The notes: a model not told the origin generated them from the letters alone. Shown: positions 53,696 through 63,029, numbered from the stretch's first letter. The stretch: DNA of 64,000 nt from an uncultured Oscillibacter sp. (GCA_947382875.1 CANDBG010000001.1:1-64000), one strand, 5' to 3'. Numbers and translations: made by a program.

Positions 53696-55579
53696 TTACT
53701 GCATAAGTCCGCAAACCAAATCGGTGTAACCGGAAGGGTCGTCCAGCGGGAGTCCCGCAATCAGCAGGGCCTGATTGTAGAGCAGCTGCGCGTAGGCTTT
53801 TGCCTTTTCGGGGTCCGCGGAAACCGCCGCTTCCAGCGCCTGGAATGCCGGATGCTCCACATTCAGCTCCAGGATACGGGCGGCCTTGAACGCGCCGTCG
53901 GGCTGGATGGTCTGGAAATATTTTTCCATTTCAAAGCTCAGACCGTCGCCGGCGGTGAGGCAGACCGGGTGCGACTTCAGCCGTGTTGACGCCCGCACTT
54001 CCTTCACGGCGTCGCCCAGGGTTTCCTGAACGAAGGCGAATGTCTCCTTGTGGGCTTCCACGGCTTCCTCGGCTTTTTTCTCGTCGCCCTCCTCGATCTC
54101 CTGGTCCAGCACGGAACGGAATTCCTTTTCCTTGTACGCGTGCAGCGTTTGGGCGCAGAACTCGTCCACTTCCTCGGTGAAGTAGAGGATTTCCGTCCCC
54201 TTGTCCCGGAGCAATTCCGTCTGGGGGAGTTTATCGATTTTTTCAGCGGATTCCCCGGCGGCATAGTAAATATACTTCTGCTCCTCCGGCATTCTGGAGA
54301 CGTATTCCTCCAGAGTTACGGGCTTTTTCTCCGTGGAGGAATAGAACAGCAGTAAGTCTTGCAAAAGGTCCTTGTGCGCGCCGTACTCGGCCACCGCGCC
54401 ATATTTGAGCTGGCGTCCGAAGTTCTTCCAGAACGTTTCATAGGCGTCCCGGTCATCGCTCTGCATTTTGGACAGCTCGGCCTTGATTTTCTTTTCGAGG
54501 TTGTTGGCAATAACCTTCAGCTGCCGGTCATGCTGCAGCAGTTCCCGGGAGATGTTCAGGCTGAGGTCGGGAGAGTCCACCACACCGCGTACAAACCGGA
54601 AATGCTCCGGCAGGAGGTCGGCGCACTTGTCCATGATCAAAACGCCGTTGGAGTAGAGCTGCAGGCCCTTTTCGTAATCCTTGGTGTAGTAGTCGTAAGG
54701 CGCGGCGCTCGGAATAAAGAGCAGGGCCTTGTAGGTCACAGCGCCCTCGACGGAAGCGGAAATCACCCGCTGCGGGTCGGCGTAATCGTGGAACTTGTCC
54801 CGATAGAACTTGTTGTATTCCTCTGGCGTTACCTCCGATTTCGGACGCTGCCAGATGGGAACCATCGAGTTAAGGGTTTCCGTTTCCTGATAGGTTTCAT
54901 ATTCAGGGTTATCTTCGGGGGAGTCCTCTTTTTTGCGGGTTTTGGAAATCTCCATGCGGATGGGGAAGCGGATATAATCGGAATATTTCCGTACAAGTTC
55001 CTGCAATTTCCAGGACTCAAGAAACTCGCCATATTTTTCGTCGTCGGTGTCGGGCTTGATGTGCATGATAATATCGGTGCCCGCGGCGTCGCGTTGACAT
55101 TCCGTGACGGTGTATCCGTCCGCGCCGGAGCTCTGCCACATCCAGGCGGTTTCCTCGCCATACTTTTTCGTAACGACGGTGATATGGTCCGCAACCATGA
55201 AGGCGGAGTAGAAGCCTACGCCAAACTGTCCGATTACATCGGTATCCTTGGCGTCGTCTCCGACCTCCTGCTTGAATTTGTAGGAGCCGGAGGATGCAAT
55301 GACGCCCAGATTGCTGTCGAGGTCTTCCTTGTTCATGCCGATGCCGTTGTCCGAGACGGTCAGCACACGCTGTTCCTTGTCCACGGTAATTTCGATTTTG
55401 AAATCACCCCGGTTCAGGCCGATGGCTGCGTCGGTCAAAGCGAGGTAGCAAAGTTTGTCGCAGGCATCGGAGGCGTTGGAGATGATTTCGCGCAGGAAAA
55501 TCTCCTTGTGGGTATAGATGGAGTTGATCATGAGATCGAGGAGGCGTTTGGATTCCGCCTTAAACTGTTTTTTGGCCAT
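53696..55579 (-). CDS. htpG: Molecular chaperone HtpG (Hsp90)
   Basis: This 627-residue ATP-dependent chaperone has the Hsp90 ATPase motifs in order: EIISNASDACDK, TVSDNGIGM and GQFGVGFYSAFMV. The middle and C-terminal domains are complete. Length is normal for bacterial HtpG. The ATG at 55579 is supported by AAAGGA; the longer reading frame upstream lacks family similarity. Upstream there is no visible CIRCE element, so the heat control typical of groEL is not obvious here. Confidence 0.95.
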   Translation of the reverse strand: MAKKQFKAESKRLLDLMINSIYTHKEIFLREIISNASDACDKLCYLALTDAAIGLNRGDFKIEITVDKEQRVLTVSDNGIGMNKEDLDSNLGVIASSGSYKFKQEVGDDAKDTDVIGQFGVGFYSAFMVADHITVVTKKYGEETAWMWQSSGADGYTVTECQRDAAGTDIIMHIKPDTDDEKYGEFLESWKLQELVRKYSDYIRFPIRMEISKTRKKEDSPEDNPEYETYQETETLNSMVPIWQRPKSEVTPEEYNKFYRDKFHDYADPQRVISASVEGAVTYKALLFIPSAAPYDYYTKDYEKGLQLYSNGVLIMDKCADLLPEHFRFVRGVVDSPDLSLNISRELLQHDRQLKVIANNLEKKIKAELSKMQSDDRDAYETFWKNFGRQLKYGAVAEYGAHKDLLQDLLLFYSSTEKKPVTLEEYVSRMPEEQKYIYYAAGESAEKIDKLPQTELLRDKGTEILYFTEEVDEFCAQTLHAYKEKEFRSVLDQEIEEGDEKKAEEAVEAHKETFAFVQETLGDAVKEVRASTRLKSHPVCLTAGDGLSFEMEKYFQTIQPDGAFKAARILELNVEHPAFQALEAAVSADPEKAKAYAQLLYNQALLIAGLPLDDPSGYTDLVCGLMQ

Positions 55580-55748
55580 AATACACATCCTTTTCCTTAT
55601 TTTATAACAATAGACAAATATAGCACAAGGGCCATGGAAAATAAATGACCATTTTGTAAATTTCCGTGAAAAACGGTTGTCGAGCGGGCGATGTGCGAGT
55701 AAAATACAAAAAAAGGACTGGCGTCCGCCGGTGAAGGAGACTTGTTTT

Positions 55749-56183
55749 ATGGGCGTTTTACAAAAAATCGGGAATGCGCTGACGCGGTTCATGTATGGCC
55801 GGAACGGGATGGACCAGCTGAACCGGGCGCTGCTCTGGCTGTATATCGGGGTATTCTTTGCCGGACGGCTTTCCGGAAGCCTTCTGAACAGCGCGCTGCC
55901 GGAGCGGATATTGGACGTGGCGGTTCTTACGCTGATGGTTCTGATTTTGTTCCGGATGTTCTCAAAGAATTTGTACAAGCGGCAGGCGGAGAATCAGAAG
56001 TGGCTGAACTGGCGCTGGCGGGTAAAGAGCCGCAGCGCGGCGGCCAGGGCGCGTCATATGGATAAGGACCACAAATATTTCACCTGCAAGAGCTGCAAGG
56101 CCATCTGCCGGGTGCCGGTGGGGAAGGGGAATATTGTGATTACGTGTCCGAAGTGCGGAGAACAGATCAAGGCCCGGACGTAA
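55749..56183 (+). CDS. Membrane protein with C-terminal zinc ribbon
   Basis: This 144-residue protein has two hydrophobic segments (about 22-40 and 53-70), a basic stretch and a C-terminal zinc ribbon with CKSCKAICRVP and CPKCGEQI (four cysteines in two CxxC pairs). It is a conserved Clostridia type of unknown function; the zinc ribbon would face the cytoplasm and might bind nucleic acid or protein. ATG at 55749 follows GAAGGAGA. A terminator stands at 56201-56232. Confidence 0.75.
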   Translation: MGVLQKIGNALTRFMYGRNGMDQLNRALLWLYIGVFFAGRLSGSLLNSALPERILDVAVLTLMVLILFRMFSKNLYKRQAENQKWLNWRWRVKSRSAAARARHMDKDHKYFTCKSCKAICRVPVGKGNIVITCPKCGEQIKART

Positions 56184-56200
56184 CGGAAAGTGGAAAGGGA

Positions 56201-56232
56201 AAGCGCGGCAGTCGGAAGGCTGCCGCGTTTTT
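56201..56232 (+). terminator. Terminator after the zinc-ribbon membrane protein
   Basis: GCGGCAG pairs with CTGCCGC over an 8-base loop, then T5. It abuts the stop of the converging XRE gene. Confidence 0.75.
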
Positions 56233-56476
56233 ATTTGGCGTCGCACCCAAGAAGCCACAAGGGGGACACGTCCAGGGCGTTGGCAAAGAAGGAGATTTCA
56301 AAATCCGGCACTACCCGCAGACCTGTTTCGATTCGACTGATGGCTTTTTGTGTGATATCCAAGCCCGCTAATTGTAGCTTTGCCGCAAGCTGTTCTTGTG
56401 AAAGGTTCAGTTCCTGTCGCCTTGCACGAATGCGTAAACCGGAGGTGTTGAACTTTCCTTCAAAGGCATTTTTCAT
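56231..56476 (-). CDS. XRE family regulator, copy B
   Basis: This 81-residue DNA-binding protein is almost wholly an HTH_3 domain: RRQELNLSQEQLAAKLQLAG, then TQKAISRIETGLRVVPDFEI and SPLWLLG. It is a close paralog of the gene just upstream (most residues of the HTH identical), separated by three bases, so it arose by tandem duplication. With no added domain it probably acts as a dimer that represses a nearby promoter. Confidence 0.85.
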   Translation of the reverse strand: MKNAFEGKFNTSGLRIRARRQELNLSQEQLAAKLQLAGLDITQKAISRIETGLRVVPDFEISFFANALDVSPLWLLGCDAK

Positions 56477-56479
56477 AGT

Positions 56480-56728
56480 TCAATCCGTCTCGCATCCTAG
56501 AAGCCATAAGGGAGAAACATCCAAGGCGTCGGCGAAATAAGGGACCTCGAAATCCGGTACAATCCGCTGTCCCGTTTCAATACGGCTGATGGCTCGCTGT
56601 GTAATTTCCATTCCCTCCAATTGCAGTTTTGCGGCGAGCTGTTCCTGGGAAAGACGCAATTCGGTTCGCCGCTCGCGGATGCGAGGTCCGGAGCAATTAA
56701 ATTTTTCGTGAAAGCCGTATATCTTCAT
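56480..56728 (-). CDS. XRE family regulator, copy A
   Basis: This 82-residue HTH_3 protein reads RRTELRLSQEQLAAKLQLEG, TQRAISRIETGQRIVPDFEV and SPLWLLG. It is the first of two tandem paralogs on the minus strand. Its start region contains ATAGTCGT (56727-56734), the exact reverse complement of ACGACTAT at 56810-56817 next to the divergent zinc-ribbon gene; these may be operator half-sites. The ribosome-binding site (AGGACC) is weak. Confidence 0.85.
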   Translation of the reverse strand: MKIYGFHEKFNCSGPRIRERRTELRLSQEQLAAKLQLEGMEITQRAISRIETGQRIVPDFEVPYFADALDVSPLWLLGCETD

Positions 56729-56769
56729 AGTCGTTCAAAGGTCCTAGTAGAAAGATGAGTAAAAACAGC

Positions 56770-56799
56770 TTGACAGTAGCACTTCTTATGTTGTAGTAT
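56770..56799 (+). promoter_or_regulatory. Promoter of the small zinc-ribbon gene
   Basis: TTGACA (56770-56775), 18 bases, TAGTAT (56794-56799). The ACGACTAT element covers the likely start of transcription, as a repressor site would. Confidence 0.5.
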
Positions 56800-56834
56800 T
56801 ATTTTAATGACGACTATGACTGGGAGAAATAACC

Positions 56835-57020
56835 ATGGCTGAATTTTGCCTGGATTGCTGGAACAAGCTCAACGGAACACATTCAACAGAACGGGACTAT
56901 ATTTTGTCAGATGACCTCGATTTATGCGAGGGCTGCGGACAGTTCCGCCCAGTGATTGAAAAAGCGCGGTCGTTCAAGTGGTTCTATGACCTGTGGCATA
57001 AAAAAAGACGGCAGTCCTAA
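56835..57020 (+). CDS. Small double-CxxC zinc-ribbon protein
   Basis: This 61-residue protein has CLDC at residues 5-8 and CEGC at 31-34, forming one zinc ribbon, and a basic, aromatic tail (FKWFYDLWHKKRR). It is too small for an enzyme and may bind nucleic acid or a partner. ATG at 56835 follows GGGAG. It is divergent from the paired XRE regulators, which suggests they control it. A bidirectional terminator follows. Confidence 0.7.
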   Translation: MAEFCLDCWNKLNGTHSTERDYILSDDLDLCEGCGQFRPVIEKARSFKWFYDLWHKKRRQS

Positions 57021-57037
57021 ACGACTGCCGTTCTTTC
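57001..57037. terminator. Bidirectional terminator
   Basis: ACGGCAGTC pairs with GACTGCCGT over a 6-base loop, with T-rich flanks on both strands. It serves the zinc-ribbon gene and the converging ZIP gene, and overlaps the former's 3' end. Confidence 0.8.
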
Positions 57038-57802
57038 TTACCCAAGGGCCACATCCAAAACCATCATAATCAGGAACCCGCCGACAAACCCGCAGGTTCC
57101 GGCGCGGCTGTGGGCCTGCGGGACCAGCTCCTCGACGACTACATAGAGCATAGCCCCTGCCGCAAAGCTCAACAGCCACGGCATCAGCGGGTGCGCCCAG
57201 GCGGCGATCAAAACCACCAGAATCCCGAACACGGGCTCCACCGCGCCGGAGAGCATGCCGCCCAAAAAGGCCCGGCTTCTGGACCGGCCTTCCTGCCGCA
57301 GAGGAAGCGCCACCGCAGCGCCCTCCGGGAAATTCTGGATGCCGATTCCCAGCGCCAGGGCCGCCGCGCCGACGGCTCCTTCGCCCTTCGCGGCGAGGGC
57401 GAACGCCAGTCCTACAGCCATTCCCTCGGGCACGTTATGTAGGGTGATGGCCGTCATAAGGAGGGTATTTTGCCTCCAGGCGGCGTTTGGTTCCAGACGG
57501 TTTCTTCGCAAGTGCGGAAGGATGGCGTCCAAAGCGGCGAGAAAAATAACGCCGGAGAGCATTCCCGCCGCGGCAGGAAGCCAGCCGGGCAGACGGCTTT
57601 CGGTTCCGGCCTGTTCGATGGCCGGAAGCAGCAGACTCCACACGGAAGCGGCCGTCATGACGCCGGCGGCAAAGCCCAGCATCGCTTTTTGGAAACGTGG
57701 CTTCGGTTCGCCGGAGAGGAAAAAGACCATCGCCGCGCCGAGAGAGGTCATAAGAAAGGTAAAGCCGGTGCCTAAAGCGGCCCAGCCAAGTGACCGCAGC
57801 AT
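57038..57802 (-). CDS. ZIP family metal transporter
   Basis: This 254-residue membrane protein has about eight membrane segments. Helix 4 carries LHNVPEGMAVG and helix 5 carries IQNFPEGAAVALPL, the metal-binding pair of ZIP proteins; VVEELVP is a further family mark. It should bring zinc or another divalent metal into the cytoplasm. Length and motifs resemble ZupT and its Clostridia relatives. The ATG at 57802 is preceded by a weak AAAGG. The region 57803-57973 upstream holds no gene that I can support. Confidence 0.87.
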   Translation of the reverse strand: MLRSLGWAALGTGFTFLMTSLGAAMVFFLSGEPKPRFQKAMLGFAAGVMTAASVWSLLLPAIEQAGTESRLPGWLPAAAGMLSGVIFLAALDAILPHLRRNRLEPNAAWRQNTLLMTAITLHNVPEGMAVGLAFALAAKGEGAVGAAALALGIGIQNFPEGAAVALPLRQEGRSRSRAFLGGMLSGAVEPVFGILVVLIAAWAHPLMPWLLSFAAGAMLYVVVEELVPQAHSRAGTCGFVGGFLIMMVLDVALG

Positions 57803-57973
57803 AATCCATCAACGCCTTTATCGCAATTCGGGCCAGCGCGGCCCGTATGACAATATAAGCGGAACGGGTCCGGTTGGTGACTGCGCAGGCTTTGTTTGCC
57901 GGAACGCGGAAGAGTATTTCCGGCGGTTCGGGGAACGCTGGGAAGAAAGCGGCTGCACTTCCTGCATGGTCTG

Positions 57974-58399
57974 TTATTTTTCTTGCTGGCGCTCAATCGT
58001 TTTTTTGATTTCCCGCTCGATACCTAAGCTGTATGCAGCAGAAATGGTCAATAAAACGCAAAAAGCAACCGCAGCTCCAACCGGAATTGTTTTATCAAAG
58101 GCAAGCCGGCTCCATAAAGCAGAGCCTGAAAAAACGATCAAAAGTATCCACGGAAGATTTGTTTTAACACGATACAGTTTACCGTAGAGTTTAATCGCCG
58201 TTTCATGATAATGCCGGTGAATCGTATCTGCTTTTTTGCTGGCGGACTCCGACAAACCGATATACAGATATCTGCCGGCGAGCGCGATGGTAAAAATCCA
58301 TTGCCACCAATGAACAGACACAATCCCCAACGCAAAAAGGATGAGTCCGCCTGCGCAGAACAGGCCAAAAATAAACGCAGATTGATTGAAAATCTTCAT
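57974..58399 (-). CDS. Small membrane protein, function unknown
   Basis: This 141-residue protein has four hydrophobic segments (about 8-27, 30-47, 83-98 and 103-122) and a charged loop (HRHYHETAIKLYGKLYRV) in the middle, and ends in a charged helix (REIKKTIERQQEK). I do not recognise a family. ATG at 58399 follows GGAGGGG. It is transcribed away from the larger membrane protein at 58576. Confidence 0.65.
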   Translation of the reverse strand: MKIFNQSAFIFGLFCAGGLILFALGIVSVHWWQWIFTIALAGRYLYIGLSESASKKADTIHRHYHETAIKLYGKLYRVKTNLPWILLIVFSGSALWSRLAFDKTIPVGAAVAFCVLLTISAAYSLGIEREIKKTIERQQEK

Positions 58400-58575
58400 G
58401 GATTTCCCCTCCGAAAATTTCTGAATTTATAAAAGTAAAAGGGAGATCAACCGGGCAAACTTGATTTGTTCATAGTTTTGCACTATAATAGAAAAAATTT
58501 CCTCTGTTAAATCTTCGTTAAGAAACTGCGTTATCCATCCCATTTCACGTTTCCGTTTATGAAAGGAGAATCCGA

Positions 58576-60351
58576 ATGCCGTTTATTTTTCGCGGGTTTG
58601 ACCCGAGCGCCTTTGGAGGCGGCTTCAATCCGGCGGGGTTCCAGGAGACGGCCAATCCCCGTCCGCGCCGTCCGAAGAAGCCCCGCCGCGCCATCGGCAG
58701 TCCCTTCACCCGTACGCTGATCAACCTTGCCGTGACGCTGCTGACGGGTTTTGTGTACTTCTACCTGGAACTCCCCGCCATCAACCTCCACGCCGAGGAA
58801 TTTTACGTCTTTGCATTCCTCCTCTGCGGCGTCTACTGCCTCTGCGCGGTGTTTACGTCCGGCTTCCAGGGCGACGGCGGCGCAAAAGGCTATATCAAGT
58901 TCGTACGCAAGCAGTGCGCGCTGCCGTTTCTGGCGGCGGCTGCGCTGGTAATCGCCATTGCGTTAGGCTCTCTGGCGTCGTGGGTAGTCCTGCGGGCGGG
59001 GGCGTACAGCAGTCTGCTTCCCCTGGAAAGCGGCAACTTCACCGCCGAAGTGGAGGAAATTTCCTACGACCAGATCCCCATGCTGGACGAAGATTCCGCG
59101 GCGCGTCTGGGAAACCGGAAGCTGGGTGAATTGGCCGATATGGTCTCGCAGTTTGAGATCCTGCCGGACTATACGCAGATCAATTACCAGGGGCGCCCGG
59201 TGCGTGTGACCTCCCTGCGGTATGGCGATTTGATCAAATGGTTCACCAACCGCAGCAGCGGACTTCCGGCGTATATCATCATCGACATGGTAAGTCAGGA
59301 GGCTGAAATTGTCCGTTTGCAGGAGGGAATGAAGTACACCACCGCCGAGCATTTCGGCCGGAATCTCTACCGTCACCTGCGGTTTCACTATCCAACCATG
59401 ATGTTTGACACTCCGGTGTTTGAAATTGACGAGGAAGGCACGCCCTATTGGATTTGTCCCCGGATTGTCCGGACCATCGGCCTGTTTGGCGGCACGGACA
59501 TCAAGGGAGCGGTTCTGGTCAACGCAATCACCGGCGAGCATGAATATTATGAGCAGGTTCCCAACTGGGTTGACCGCGTGTATTCCTATGATATCATCAT
59601 GCAGCAGTATGATTACTATGGAATGTATCATAACGGTTTTATCAATTCCGTCTTTGGACAGCGGGATGTAACGGTCACGACCGACGGCTGGAATTACATC
59701 GCCATTGACGACGATGTGTTCATGTACACGGGCGTCACCTCGGTTACGTCAGACCAGTCCAACATTGGCTTCATTCTCACGAACCAGCGCACCAAGGCAA
59801 CCAAGTTCTACCCCTGCGCCGGCGCGACGGAAAACTCCGCCAAGGAATCGGCGCAGAGCCAGGTGCAGCAGATGCGCTACAAGGCCACGTTCCCGCTGCT
59901 GCTGAACATTGCAAACCAGCCGACGTATTTTATGGCGCTGAAAGGCGAGGATGGTCTTGTCAAGATGTTCGCGATGGTAAACGTCCAGCAGTATGACATT
60001 GTGTCCACGGGTTCCACGGTGGCGGAGTGTGAAAAGAATTACCGTCAAACCCTTTCGCACCGCGGTTTAGTCGGCGCGGGCCAGCAGACGGCCATTTCCG
60101 GCGATACCCAGGAGCAGACGGGAAAAATCATCGAAATCCGCAGCGCGGTCATCGACGGCAACACCCATTATTACGTCCGCATGGAGGGGAGTCTGGGCTA
60201 TCTGGATTTCAACGCCGCGGCGGTTCCCACGGCGGTCCTGCTGAACGTCAACGACACCATTCGGTATTCCTACGTCCTGGAAACCGCTGATTTCCCCGAA
60301 CATGGCATCATTCCTGCAACAGGCTTTGAGTACGCGGAAAGCGGCAATTAG
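58576..60351 (+). CDS. Large membrane-anchored protein with exported domain, unknown
   Basis: This 591-residue protein has a basic, proline-rich N-terminus (PRPRRPKKPRRA) and three hydrophobic segments (about 48-68, 76-95 and 112-140), then some 450 residues that probably lie outside. The outer part contains GLPAYIIIDMVSQEAEIVRL and WICPRIVRTIGLFGGTDIKG, and later VFMYTGVTSVTSDQSNIGF, repeated as a conserved Clostridia arrangement, but I cannot assign a domain name or function. ATG at 58576 follows GAAAGGAG. It is alone on this strand between two minus-strand genes. Confidence 0.7.
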   Translation: MPFIFRGFDPSAFGGGFNPAGFQETANPRPRRPKKPRRAIGSPFTRTLINLAVTLLTGFVYFYLELPAINLHAEEFYVFAFLLCGVYCLCAVFTSGFQGDGGAKGYIKFVRKQCALPFLAAAALVIAIALGSLASWVVLRAGAYSSLLPLESGNFTAEVEEISYDQIPMLDEDSAARLGNRKLGELADMVSQFEILPDYTQINYQGRPVRVTSLRYGDLIKWFTNRSSGLPAYIIIDMVSQEAEIVRLQEGMKYTTAEHFGRNLYRHLRFHYPTMMFDTPVFEIDEEGTPYWICPRIVRTIGLFGGTDIKGAVLVNAITGEHEYYEQVPNWVDRVYSYDIIMQQYDYYGMYHNGFINSVFGQRDVTVTTDGWNYIAIDDDVFMYTGVTSVTSDQSNIGFILTNQRTKATKFYPCAGATENSAKESAQSQVQQMRYKATFPLLLNIANQPTYFMALKGEDGLVKMFAMVNVQQYDIVSTGSTVAECEKNYRQTLSHRGLVGAGQQTAISGDTQEQTGKIIEIRSAVIDGNTHYYVRMEGSLGYLDFNAAAVPTAVLLNVNDTIRYSYVLETADFPEHGIIPATGFEYAESGN

Positions 60352-60357
60352 GCGGCG

Positions 60358-61224
60358 TTACAGCACGTTTCCCCGCAGCGCCAGCACCGCTCCGCCTCCG
60401 ACGCGCACGGAAACCGTTCCGTTCACGTCGTTCAGGCGGCTGAGGATTTCCGACGGCTTTCCCATCGCTTCTCCCTGGAAGAAAATATTTTCGGCTCCGG
60501 CGGAAAGAAGACCCCGCCGGTACAGGTAGTACGTCAGCACCCCGTTGGAGGTCCCCGTGGCGGCCTCCTCCGGGATGGCGTACAGCGGCGCGAAGTTCCG
60601 GCAGCAGGTCCCCTGACGGAAGCCGCCAGGCTTCGGGCAAAACATATGGACGCCGACCACGCCGTAATGTTTGGATAAACGGCAGACCTCCGCCTCGTTT
60701 TGACGGGCCTGATTCAGAATTGCAATGTCCTGCACTGGAAGGAGAATGTCCGGAAGACCGGTGTCGACAGCCTGGGGTTCCAGCCCGTCCGGACGGTCTG
60801 CGAGCTTCAAACCGTAAGCGGCATACAGCTCAGCCTGTTCGGTTTCCGTGAATGTCTGACCGTCTTTGGGCGGGGCCATATCCATCCAGACGGCGGTTTT
60901 GGAAACGTCAACCTGCAAATCGGCGGAACGGGTATGCAGGGCGTAGTTCCCTGCTGAAATCATGCCTGTCTCCCGCAAAACGGTAAACGACGCAATGGTC
61001 GCGTGCCCGCAGAGGCCGACCTCCTCCGCCGGAGTGAAGTAGCGAATATGAAAACTGTCCGGACCGGTCTGCCGGACGAAAGCCGTCTCGGAGTGCTTCA
61101 GCTCCCCGGCGAGACCGCGCATGAATATTTCATCCGGGAATTCTCCCATTCCCAGCGGAACGACTCCCGCCTGATTTCCGGAAAACGGCACACGGGTAAA
61201 AGCGTCGGCAACAAAAAATTCCAT
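60358..61224 (-). CDS. PhzF family isomerase
   Basis: This 288-residue protein begins MEFFVADAFTRVPFSGNQAG, the PhzF opening, and contains LKHSETAFV with the likely catalytic glutamate, and EVGLCGHATIASF, the classic PhzF block. Two similar halves of the diaminopimelate-epimerase fold are present. Only PhzF itself makes phenazines; most relatives have unknown substrates and there are no phenazine genes here. ATG at 61224 follows AGGAGG. The stop is close to the convergent membrane protein gene. Confidence 0.9.
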   Translation of the reverse strand: MEFFVADAFTRVPFSGNQAGVVPLGMGEFPDEIFMRGLAGELKHSETAFVRQTGPDSFHIRYFTPAEEVGLCGHATIASFTVLRETGMISAGNYALHTRSADLQVDVSKTAVWMDMAPPKDGQTFTETEQAELYAAYGLKLADRPDGLEPQAVDTGLPDILLPVQDIAILNQARQNEAEVCRLSKHYGVVGVHMFCPKPGGFRQGTCCRNFAPLYAIPEEAATGTSNGVLTYYLYRRGLLSAGAENIFFQGEAMGKPSEILSRLNDVNGTVSVRVGGGAVLALRGNVL

Positions 61225-61332
61225 GGTAAAACCTCCTGAAAATTCAGATGTTCGGCGTCCGCTTCTCCGGACGCTGACAGCAGAACCGGCCCGATGCGCT
61301 TGCACCGGACCGGTTGATTTTTATACAGCGCT

Positions 61333-61734
61333 TCAGGGCTTTTTGCGGCTGGCTTCCTTGGGCACCACGCAGACGCCCTCGGCAACCGCAACCACAATCG
61401 GCTCCTCGAGGAAGTCGGCGGCGGAGGGGCTGATATCGGGGCGGGTGGCAATGACTTTCCGGGCTTCGAAGCGCATTTTTCGGGAAGTGTTGCCGATGTG
61501 GGTGACTTCGCCGTAAGCCTCGATGTAATCGCCCGCGTACACGGGGGCCTTGAATTCCACGTTGTTGTATGCGCAGAACAGGCCCTCATCGCCGTCGGTG
61601 AGGATGAGCAGTTCGGTGGCGACGTCGCCGAACAGGTGGACCATATGTGCGCCGTCGACAAGATTGCCGCCGTAATGGGCATCCTTCGCGGACATACGCA
61701 GGCGGATGGTGGAGGTATACTTCTTCTCTGCCAT
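61333..61734 (-). CDS. kal: Hotdog-fold protein, likely 3-aminobutyryl-CoA ammonia-lyase
   Basis: This 133-residue enzyme has [30 protein letters not shown] and later [15 protein letters not shown] and [10 protein letters not shown], which match Kal, the lyase that turns 3-aminobutyryl-CoA into crotonyl-CoA and ammonia in lysine fermentation. A general hotdog thioesterase is the main alternative. A KamB-like gene 1.3 kb away on the other strand supports the lysine pathway. ATG at 61734 follows AGGAG. The other pathway genes are not in the window. Confidence 0.65.
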   Translation of the reverse strand: MAEKKYTSTIRLRMSAKDAHYGGNLVDGAHMVHLFGDVATELLILTDGDEGLFCAYNNVEFKAPVYAGDYIEAYGEVTHIGNTSRKMRFEARKVIATRPDISPSAADFLEEPIVVAVAEGVCVVPKEASRKKP

Positions 61735-61840
61735 AATAAACCACTCCTAATCATTTGATCAAATTTTCCGGGCGCTTTGACAGCCCTTTCGTCAGATTGA
61801 CTATCTGCATTGTAGACCAAGTTTTCCGATTTGTCAACAT

Positions 61841-62452
61841 TCACAGCAAATTTTGGAGAAACTGGAAAATCAGGCGCGCGCCGTAGAGCATCAGGACCGC
61901 GCCGCAGACCAGGTTGATCAAACGGAGAATCTTGTCGTTGAACCGTGCGGAAAACACGGAGATTACAAGGGTTACGCCAAAGAACCACAGAAAGGAGGCC
62001 GTCCAGGAACCCAGAATCAGACGGACGCTGTCCGCGCCGGGGTTTCCGGCCCGAAAGCTGCCAAAGAGCATGGTGCCGTCGATGAGCGCCTGGGGGTTTA
62101 TCCACGTGACGGCAAACGCTTTCCATGCCAATTGCGGAAGCGGGATATTTACGTCTGTATTGTGGTCCATGGACGGCTTTTCCCGCAGCAGCCCCAAGGC
62201 AATCCACATCACCACCAGTCCGCCGATGGAGAGCACCGTCATTTGGAGCCACGTATAACGTTCGACAATCGCGCCGAGACCGAAGTAGCAGAAAAACGCA
62301 AGGCTGATGTCAAAAAACGTCACGATCAGCGCGGTCAGCACGGCCCGTCTCCGAGACTGGGTAAGGGCGGAGTTGATGACAAAAATATTCTGCATGCCAA
62401 TCGGGGCCACATACGCCAGACCGATGATCAACCCCTGCAAATAAAGCCTCAT
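61841..62452 (-). CDS. LysE/ArgO family amino acid exporter
   Basis: This 203-residue membrane protein has about six hydrophobic segments and begins MRLYLQGLIIGLAYVAPIGMQN, with GMQN and later WINPQALIDG matching LysE-type exporters (ArgO class). It would export a basic amino acid such as lysine or arginine. ATG at 62452 follows AAAGGA; the longer form has no support. It is divergent from an HxlR-type regulator, 141 bases away, which may control it. Its position near Kal and KamB-like genes fits lysine handling. Confidence 0.8.
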   Translation of the reverse strand: MRLYLQGLIIGLAYVAPIGMQNIFVINSALTQSRRRAVLTALIVTFFDISLAFFCYFGLGAIVERYTWLQMTVLSIGGLVVMWIALGLLREKPSMDHNTDVNIPLPQLAWKAFAVTWINPQALIDGTMLFGSFRAGNPGADSVRLILGSWTASFLWFFGVTLVISVFSARFNDKILRLINLVCGAVLMLYGARLIFQFLQNLL

Positions 62453-62593
62453 AAACAACATTCCTTTCTCTTGATGCATATTTCCCCGCTTGCGGGATGC
62501 CTTCCGCTGTGTTAAGATACGAACCATCATACCATACGCCGCCGCGTCCGGCAAGAGCGCAGAAAAAACGTAGCAGGTAAGGAGAAACGAACC

Positions 62594-62956
62594 ATGTTGC
62601 CCTCACATGAACACCACGAAAATTGTCCCTGTATGGAAGCGTGTCCGCTGAACCGGGCTCTGAAGCTCATCGGCGGGAAATGGAAAATGCAGATTCTCTG
62701 CTCCCTCCACAACAACGGTCCCACCCGGTACAACAAGCTCAAGCGAAGTCTGGACGGCGTGTCCAACACGGTTCTGGCCGGTGCGCTGCGGGAGCTGGAG
62801 GAGGATGGACTCATTTTCCGCCGGGAATACCTGGAGGTGCCGGTCCGTGTGGAATACGAGGTCTCCCCCCGGAGCGAGGCCCTGATTCCGATTCTGGACG
62901 CCCTGGGAGAATGGGCCGTGCCTCATGACTCCCTGTCCGCCCCTGGAAGCCATTGA
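62594..62956 (+). CDS. HxlR-type transcription regulator
   Basis: This 120-residue winged-helix protein has the HxlR core: CPLNRALKLIGGKWKMQIL, then TRYNKLKRSLDGVSN and LRELEEDGLIFRREY. Two cysteines in ENCPCMEACPL near the start may sense redox or electrophiles, as in several HxlR members. ATG at 62594 follows AAGGAGA. It is divergent from the LysE-type exporter. Its stop coincides with the -35 of the next gene's promoter. Confidence 0.88.
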   Translation: MLPSHEHHENCPCMEACPLNRALKLIGGKWKMQILCSLHNNGPTRYNKLKRSLDGVSNTVLAGALRELEEDGLIFRREYLEVPVRVEYEVSPRSEALIPILDALGEWAVPHDSLSAPGSH

Positions 62957-62981
62957 CAAACGCTTCCGGGGGCTTTATGAT
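62953..62981 (+). promoter_or_regulatory. Promoter of the KamB-like gene
   Basis: TTGACA (62953-62958), 17 bases, TATGAT (62976-62981). Confidence 0.7.
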
Positions 62982-63029
62982 GAAAGCACAACAACTTTGC
63001 GCATACTGCGGGAAATGGAGGCGCTATTT

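Noticed and set aside
57803..57973. A gene between the ZIP transporter and the small membrane protein
   Set aside because: Plus-strand frames through this stretch lack a start signal and extend antisense to the ZIP gene; nothing recognisable was found.
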